Of a DNA stretch of 64,000 bases, positions 60,220 to 64,000 are shown piece by piece; the stretch's first letter is position 1, and the number at the start of each line of letters is the position of its first letter. This DNA comes from Bursaphelenchus xylophilus (Eukaryota; Nematoda; Chromadorea; Rhabditida; Aphelenchoididae). Below the pieces are notes generated by a model that saw only the letters and a program-made list of their open reading frames with translations, was not told the origin of the DNA and ran no database searches. The stretch is from positions 8,122,001-8,186,000 of the forward strand of contig CAJFCV020000001.1 of NCBI GenBank assembly GCA_904066235.2, given 5' to 3'. The translations under genes and the position numbers were made by a program.

Positions 60220-61046
60220 TTAGGGCGTCAATTCCTGAACACCGCCATCTTTGTTACCCAAGAAGGCCTTCTTAACCACACCAACAAAGAGGCCCGTCTC
60301 CACTAATCCCGGAATTAAATGGAGACGTTGGTCCACCACCCTCCAATCTGTATTCCCTAACTCAGGGGGGAAGTACCAATCAATAATGTAGTTATTGTTA
60401 TCCGTTATCACCGCTCCACATTTCATTTTCGCCATCCGAAGCTCACATTTTCCACCTACAATAACATGTCTCTGAAAATCATCAAGCAGAAAGAGAGGCA
60501 GTTTTGAAAAAATACTTCAAAAAGTAATCTCTTACCAAAAATCCTTTCTACCTGTTTTTGTACCGGAACATATGCAAAGGGAATGACCTCTAAAGGAATG
60601 TATTTGAACGTTTCACCCAAGACATTGGATGCTTTTGAGGAATCGGCTATCATGAAGAAGTCTCGGGCACAGTTTTGGACAATCTTTTCTTGTGTCAGAC
60701 ATCCGCCGCCACCCTTAATGCAATTGTAATTCTTGTCCATCTCGTCAGCCCCATCAATAGCTATGTCCAGATCCCAATGTGTTTCCAGTGTGGCGACTGG
60801 AATTCCGGCATCTTGAAGTAACTTCCTGGTCTAAAACAGTAGACAATAATTCCGAATTGAGCTTACTTGGAATGAAGTAGGTACACAAATAATGTCTTGG
60901 AGTTCTCCTTGATCTCTCTTCTCCTTTACGTAGTCGATTAGATACTTGATCGTTGTCCCGCTTCCAACCCCAACCTTCAGTCCATTTTGTAGAACCTGTT
61001 TTGCACAACAGATGGCTGCAGCTCTTTTGGCCAGGTCCGCCGACAT
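60220..61046 (-). CDS. rpia-1: Ribose-5-phosphate isomerase A
   Basis: Interconverts ribose 5-phosphate and ribulose 5-phosphate in the non-oxidative pentose phosphate pathway. Three exons on the minus strand: 61046-60867, 60830-60552, 60471-60220; 236 residues. Motifs: KVGVGSGTTIKYLID (phosphate/ substrate loop), DIAIDGADEMDKNYNCIKGGGG with the catalytic Asp/Glu region, VQNCARDFFMIADSSK, and C-terminal LETGLFVGVV-like VETGLFVGVVKKAF. Exon 2 was ended at CAG|GTAGAA, because the downstream GTAAGA breaks the frame. An in-frame ATG at 61154 would add 36 residues, but GGACGG|GTAAGA right after it looks like a donor; I prefer the start at MSADLAKRAAA. Confidence 0.95.
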
Positions 61047-61735
61047 TTCTTTACGGTCCAAATGAATCTCTCTTCGGTCACGTTGCGGAAGCCGAACTCT
61101 CTTTGGAGGCCGGAATGATGTTGTAAAAGAAATTCTTACCCGTCCCCACCCCATTCATGTGTGCCGCCGCCCCTTCTTCTGCGACCAAACAACACGTTTG
61201 TTGTTATCTTTGCTGTGCTAACTTCAATTGATTGGGAAATTGGCGTCTCTTCTATAAATTGATCTCAGACAGATAATTCAATTGTAATTTTCTCGCGCAA
61301 CAGCCGAACCAAAACCGAAATTATTCCCAGGTTAAAAGATACAACAATATACGAAAAAACAAGGACTGCCAAAGTTTTAAAAAGATTTTAGGCAAAAAAA
61401 TCGGCTTCGTCCGGACGTGAAAAAAGGACGACTGTAAATTTCGAAGTTTGTGTTCACTGGTCAGCTCTGATTATGTGCAGGCTTTTATTCACATTAACCT
61501 TGTTTGCATTTCGTTTTAGTCCACTACCTTCCCTGCAACAAAGTGCAATTCAAACTATGCTTCAAAGACTAAATTTGACTGTAAGTTTGCACTACGCTTC
61601 CTGTCTCTATTACCCTCTACGATACAACGCTGTTATTAACGTAATTTACGAAACTTAAAAGTCCGATCAAACTTGAAATTCAAATTTATGTTCACTAATA
61701 CACAGTCCTGTTTGGAACAATGGAAAGAAATACAT
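61047..61735. other. Interval between rpia-1 and cox-4
   Basis: About 690 bp holding the rpia-1 promoter/leader and the cox-4 3' flank. A 61-codon plus-strand ORF at 61473 with a hydrophobic start has no splice or homology support. Nothing else is recognised. Confidence 0.4.
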
Positions 61736-62413
61736 TTACTTCCATCTGTTGTTCTCGTAGTCAAAGTATTTGGGCGCTCCCAAAAATTGTCCCTTCTGGA
61801 GGACTAAGTTACGTTCAATCTCAGCTTCCTTAAATTCGTTTTGGAAGGTTGGTGGAAGTTCAGGGTAAACTAAACATAACAGTAACTTTTCAAGACAGAA
61901 AAAAACATACCAAAGTGGTTGAGGAAGGTAGCGTAGAGAGTGGCACATCCGATAACAAAGAACGAGAGGGCAGTAATCACCTTCCAGTATCCAGATGGAG
62001 CCTCGAACTCGGCCAGAGTTTGGCGGAAGCTGTACCTGTACAGCGTTTTCTTTTCTTCCAGACTGAGATTCTTCCAGTCACCTTGTTCCTTGGATCTCAA
62101 TGGGGTAATAACATCGTCTTCTTTACGGAATCTGATAGCTGGGTACCAGTAATCCAGACGGTCGAAGTACGACTTAAAGTTACACGTTATACAACAAGGA
62201 AAATGTTTTTTAAAAAATTCAAGAAATTCGATAACAACGTACGGGTTCACCGGAAACACCATGACCGACTTGAACACGGCCCGCAGCCTTCTCAGGACCC
62301 CACCAGTACTCCAAGTGATGACCTGATGGGCGAACAGAGCTGGTTTGCAAAGCCCGGTGAATTACCTGGACCTGTGCAAGTCTGGGGAACAACAGGCTCT
62401 TGGGGAGAGACAT
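61736..62413 (-). CDS. cox-4: Cytochrome c oxidase subunit IV
   Basis: Nuclear-encoded subunit of complex IV in the inner mitochondrial membrane. Three exons on the minus strand: 62413-62243, 62172-61911, 61869-61736; 188 residues. The N-terminus (MSLPKSLLFPRLAQVQVIHR) is basic and amphipathic, a presequence. SYFDRLDYWYPAIRFRKE corresponds to SYVDRRDYPLPD in mammals; LSLEEKKTLYRYSF, one TM segment (VITALSFFVIGCATLYATFL) and the C-terminal matrix/IMS part VYPELPPTFQNEF and YFDYENNRWK match the family. Introns are 70 and 41 nt. Nematode COX4 has the same length class. The call is firm. Confidence 0.95.
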
Positions 62414-63020
62414 TACTCTAAATGAAATATTAATCTTCAGAGAATTAACAAATAAAAGGATGGTATTCGCGCATTAGAAACGTATAAACGTACTTAGTAA
62501 AAGTACTCCTAAGCTCACAAATCCTCTGGCTTCTTTTAAACTAACAACTTTTTTTCAAGTCTTATTTGAAAACAAAATTAAAAAATAAAACTAAAATCCC
62601 TCTGAGATAATCAATAAAAAGTCAGAGGCCATAGACATTTTAAAAACAAGGTAAGTAACGAAACCTACGTAAAAGTAAGTAGCAACCAAGCAGTTGTGAT
62701 GAACCAAACTCTCGGTGAGCTGATTAATCTGCACTCTTCGTTGTTAAAAAATGCACGATGTCTAGCCTGTGGCTTGGATTGAAAACGCAGGATTTTCGCG
62801 TCAGGACGCAAGTGCACAACAGTGTAAAACACTTTTTTCGCAAATATTTTTCGTGCGAATAAACGCGATATCGCGTTTATCCAATTTACTGTTAGTTGTG
62901 ATAGTAATAAATGAATTGCAATGCGAAGTGTAGATACACGAGTTTGTTCTTTATTATGAAAGTCGGAGGTGTTGAGATCTGATTTTGTTACATTATTTTG
63001 CGAGGTTTTCGGGCAGAGAT
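62414..63020. other. Interval between cox-4 and the MAGUK gene
   Basis: About 600 bp including the MAGUK 3' UTR. It contains GCGATATCGCG-type short palindromes near 62865. A long minus-strand ORF (62665-63048) overlaps the MAGUK stop in another frame and is judged spurious. Confidence 0.4.
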
Positions 63021-64000
63021 TCATTTGAGCCAATCCAGAGGTACCCATTGGGGTTCATTTTTGAGGCCTTCTAATGCGTCTAGTAGTCGACGGAATGTTA
63101 TGTCATGATTTCTGTTGGCCAAAACAAGGTCAAAATGTCTTGAATAATCGCTATCCATGAGCTTCTGATGTTGTTCGCATGTGTGTTTTATCTCCTTCTC
63201 TGTTTTCATGCACTTATCTTTCCGCAATTTACACATTTCAACGAATTCTTCGTATTCTGGAGGAGCTATCACCACTACATACGGCATGAATTCTCCATTG
63301 TAAAGATGGTTTAACGCCTGGACAGCACAATCGAGGACACAAACACGTCCGGATCTTAAAATTCGTATACATAGTTTGTAACCTCACATACCTAACGATT
63401 TCTCGAACTGAATCCTCCGATGTCCCGTAAATGTGACCGTCATATTCGCCCCATTCGATGACACGTTTCTCTCGGATCATCTCTCTCATCTTCTCTTTGG
63501 TCACGAAATTATATTCGCGGCCTTCCTGTTCTCCCGGTTTAGGAGCTCTTGAAGTGTCTATAATCAGATTATTTTTTGAAGTGTATTGTACGAGATGTTT
63601 AGTAATAATTGAGACTGATGATGCTTACAAGGAACAACTGAAGAAAATCTGTGAGGGAGCTGAACTAGCAGCATTGCTTTCAAAGTCCTCCGACCCACTC
63701 CAGGGGCTCCCAGGATAGCTAAAGTCCTTCTCCCATAAGGACACAACATGGCCACATTTTCCATTTTAAGGCCCGGTTTTATGAAGCCGGCCCTTGATAG
63801 ATCGTTCACTTTCCTAGCTTGGATCCATTGCGAGTCATTACTCAACACTTGAACAATGTCGCCCTTGTTTAGTTGAAGTTGATAGGGATCGGCAAGTATT
63901 TGACCATTGGGTTGCTTAGTTTTGGTGGATTCAATTATCTTGGCAAATTTCTAAAAAAAGAAGAGTTATTTATGAAGTTAGACTTTACCATTGGAGCTGC
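63021..64000 (-). CDS. p55/MPP-type MAGUK, C-terminal part (runs off the window)
   Basis: Membrane-associated guanylate kinase scaffold at cell junctions. Exons on the minus strand: 64000-63989 (partial), 63950-63629, 63557-63392, 63354-63021. Visible are the SH3 domain (ILADPYQLQLNKGDIVQVLS, SQWIQARKV) and the guanylate-kinase-like domain: degenerate P-loop ILGAPGVGRRTLK, VVPYTSRAPKPGEQEG, FVTKEKMREMI, IEWGEYDGHIYGTSEDSV, GRVCVLDCAVQALNHL, FMPYVVVIAPP. The protein ends EPQWVPLDWLK. The GAPGVGRR form and YTSR resemble MPP2/MPP6/p55 rather than PALS1. PDZ and L27 domains, if present, lie beyond 64000, so the exact orthologue (MAGU-1, MAGU-2 or another) is open. Confidence 0.9.

Noticed and set aside
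61473..61658. 61-codon ORF with a hydrophobic N-terminus
   Set aside because: Short, no splice signals, no neighbours or family resemblance; likely chance.
62665..63048. 127-codon minus-strand ORF overlapping the MAGUK end
   Set aside because: Out of frame with the MAGUK exon it overlaps, non-protein-like composition, and lies in the 3' flank.

Overview
The window is nuclear DNA of a nematode, probably not Caenorhabditis. Coding genes are split by very short GT-AG introns (mostly 30-50 nt, shortest seen 27 nt). Several same-strand gene pairs lie 100-450 bp apart, with a strong acceptor just before the downstream ATG, as in trans-spliced nematode operons. Nearly every recognisable gene has a C. 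elegans counterpart, and from memory several neighbours (egl-30/emr-1, lsg-1/rpl-27, abtm-1/TMEM50) also lie together on C. elegans chromosome I; dnj-8/aipr-1 are neighbours there too.

Layout. 1-2.9 kb: no gene seen. 3.3-6.3 kb: PDE8-type phosphodiesterase (+). 6.8-9.3 kb (-): CLN3/battenin followed by an 85-residue membrane protein that is easy to miss, probably one operon. 11.7-16.4 kb: DNA polymerase alpha catalytic subunit (+). 16.5-22.2 kb: two giant palindromes, each invaded by a terminal-inverted-repeat element carrying tRNA-like Pol III promoter boxes. 22.5-25.1 kb: LSG1 GTPase and ribosomal protein L27 (+, operon). 25.1-28.0 kb: long GC-rich leader/intergenic region, then Gq alpha (egl-30, +, to 29.6 kb). 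30.9-31.5 kb: emerin (-). 32.1-33.8 kb: C2H2 zinc-finger protein (+). 33.9-34.7 kb: two-pass membrane protein (-). 35.1-38.5 kb: ABCB7/ABTM-1 and TMEM50 (+). 38.7-44.6 kb: about 6 kb of nested foldback elements and inverted minisatellites. 44.7-47.5 kb: COG3 (+). 48.7-51.9 kb: alpha7-like nicotinic receptor subunit (+). 52.1-53.6 kb: small uncertain ORF, repeat debris and a 114-residue membrane protein (+). 53.8-54.1 kb: tentative 93-residue ORF (-). 54.2-55.3 kb: PGAP2-like protein (+). 55.5-60.0 kb (-): DNAJC16/DNJ-8 and AIP, operon-like. 60.2-64 kb (-): ribose-5-phosphate isomerase, cytochrome c oxidase subunit IV, and the 3' half of a p55/MPP-type MAGUK cut by the window edge.

The genes are housekeeping and signalling genes with no common pathway. 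Gq alpha, PDE8, the nicotinic receptor and the MAGUK are signalling components; ABCB7, COX4 and RPIA are metabolic/mitochondrial; LSG1 and RPL27 both serve the 60S ribosomal subunit. The most unusual material is the repeat fraction. Insertion histories can be read directly from target-site duplications: TNA for one group of elements (five candidate boundaries, three clear) and TA for another. Several palindromes could fold into double-stranded RNA hairpins of 100 bp to 1 kb.

All exon joins were made by eye from splice signals, reading frame and remembered family sequences; no search was run.
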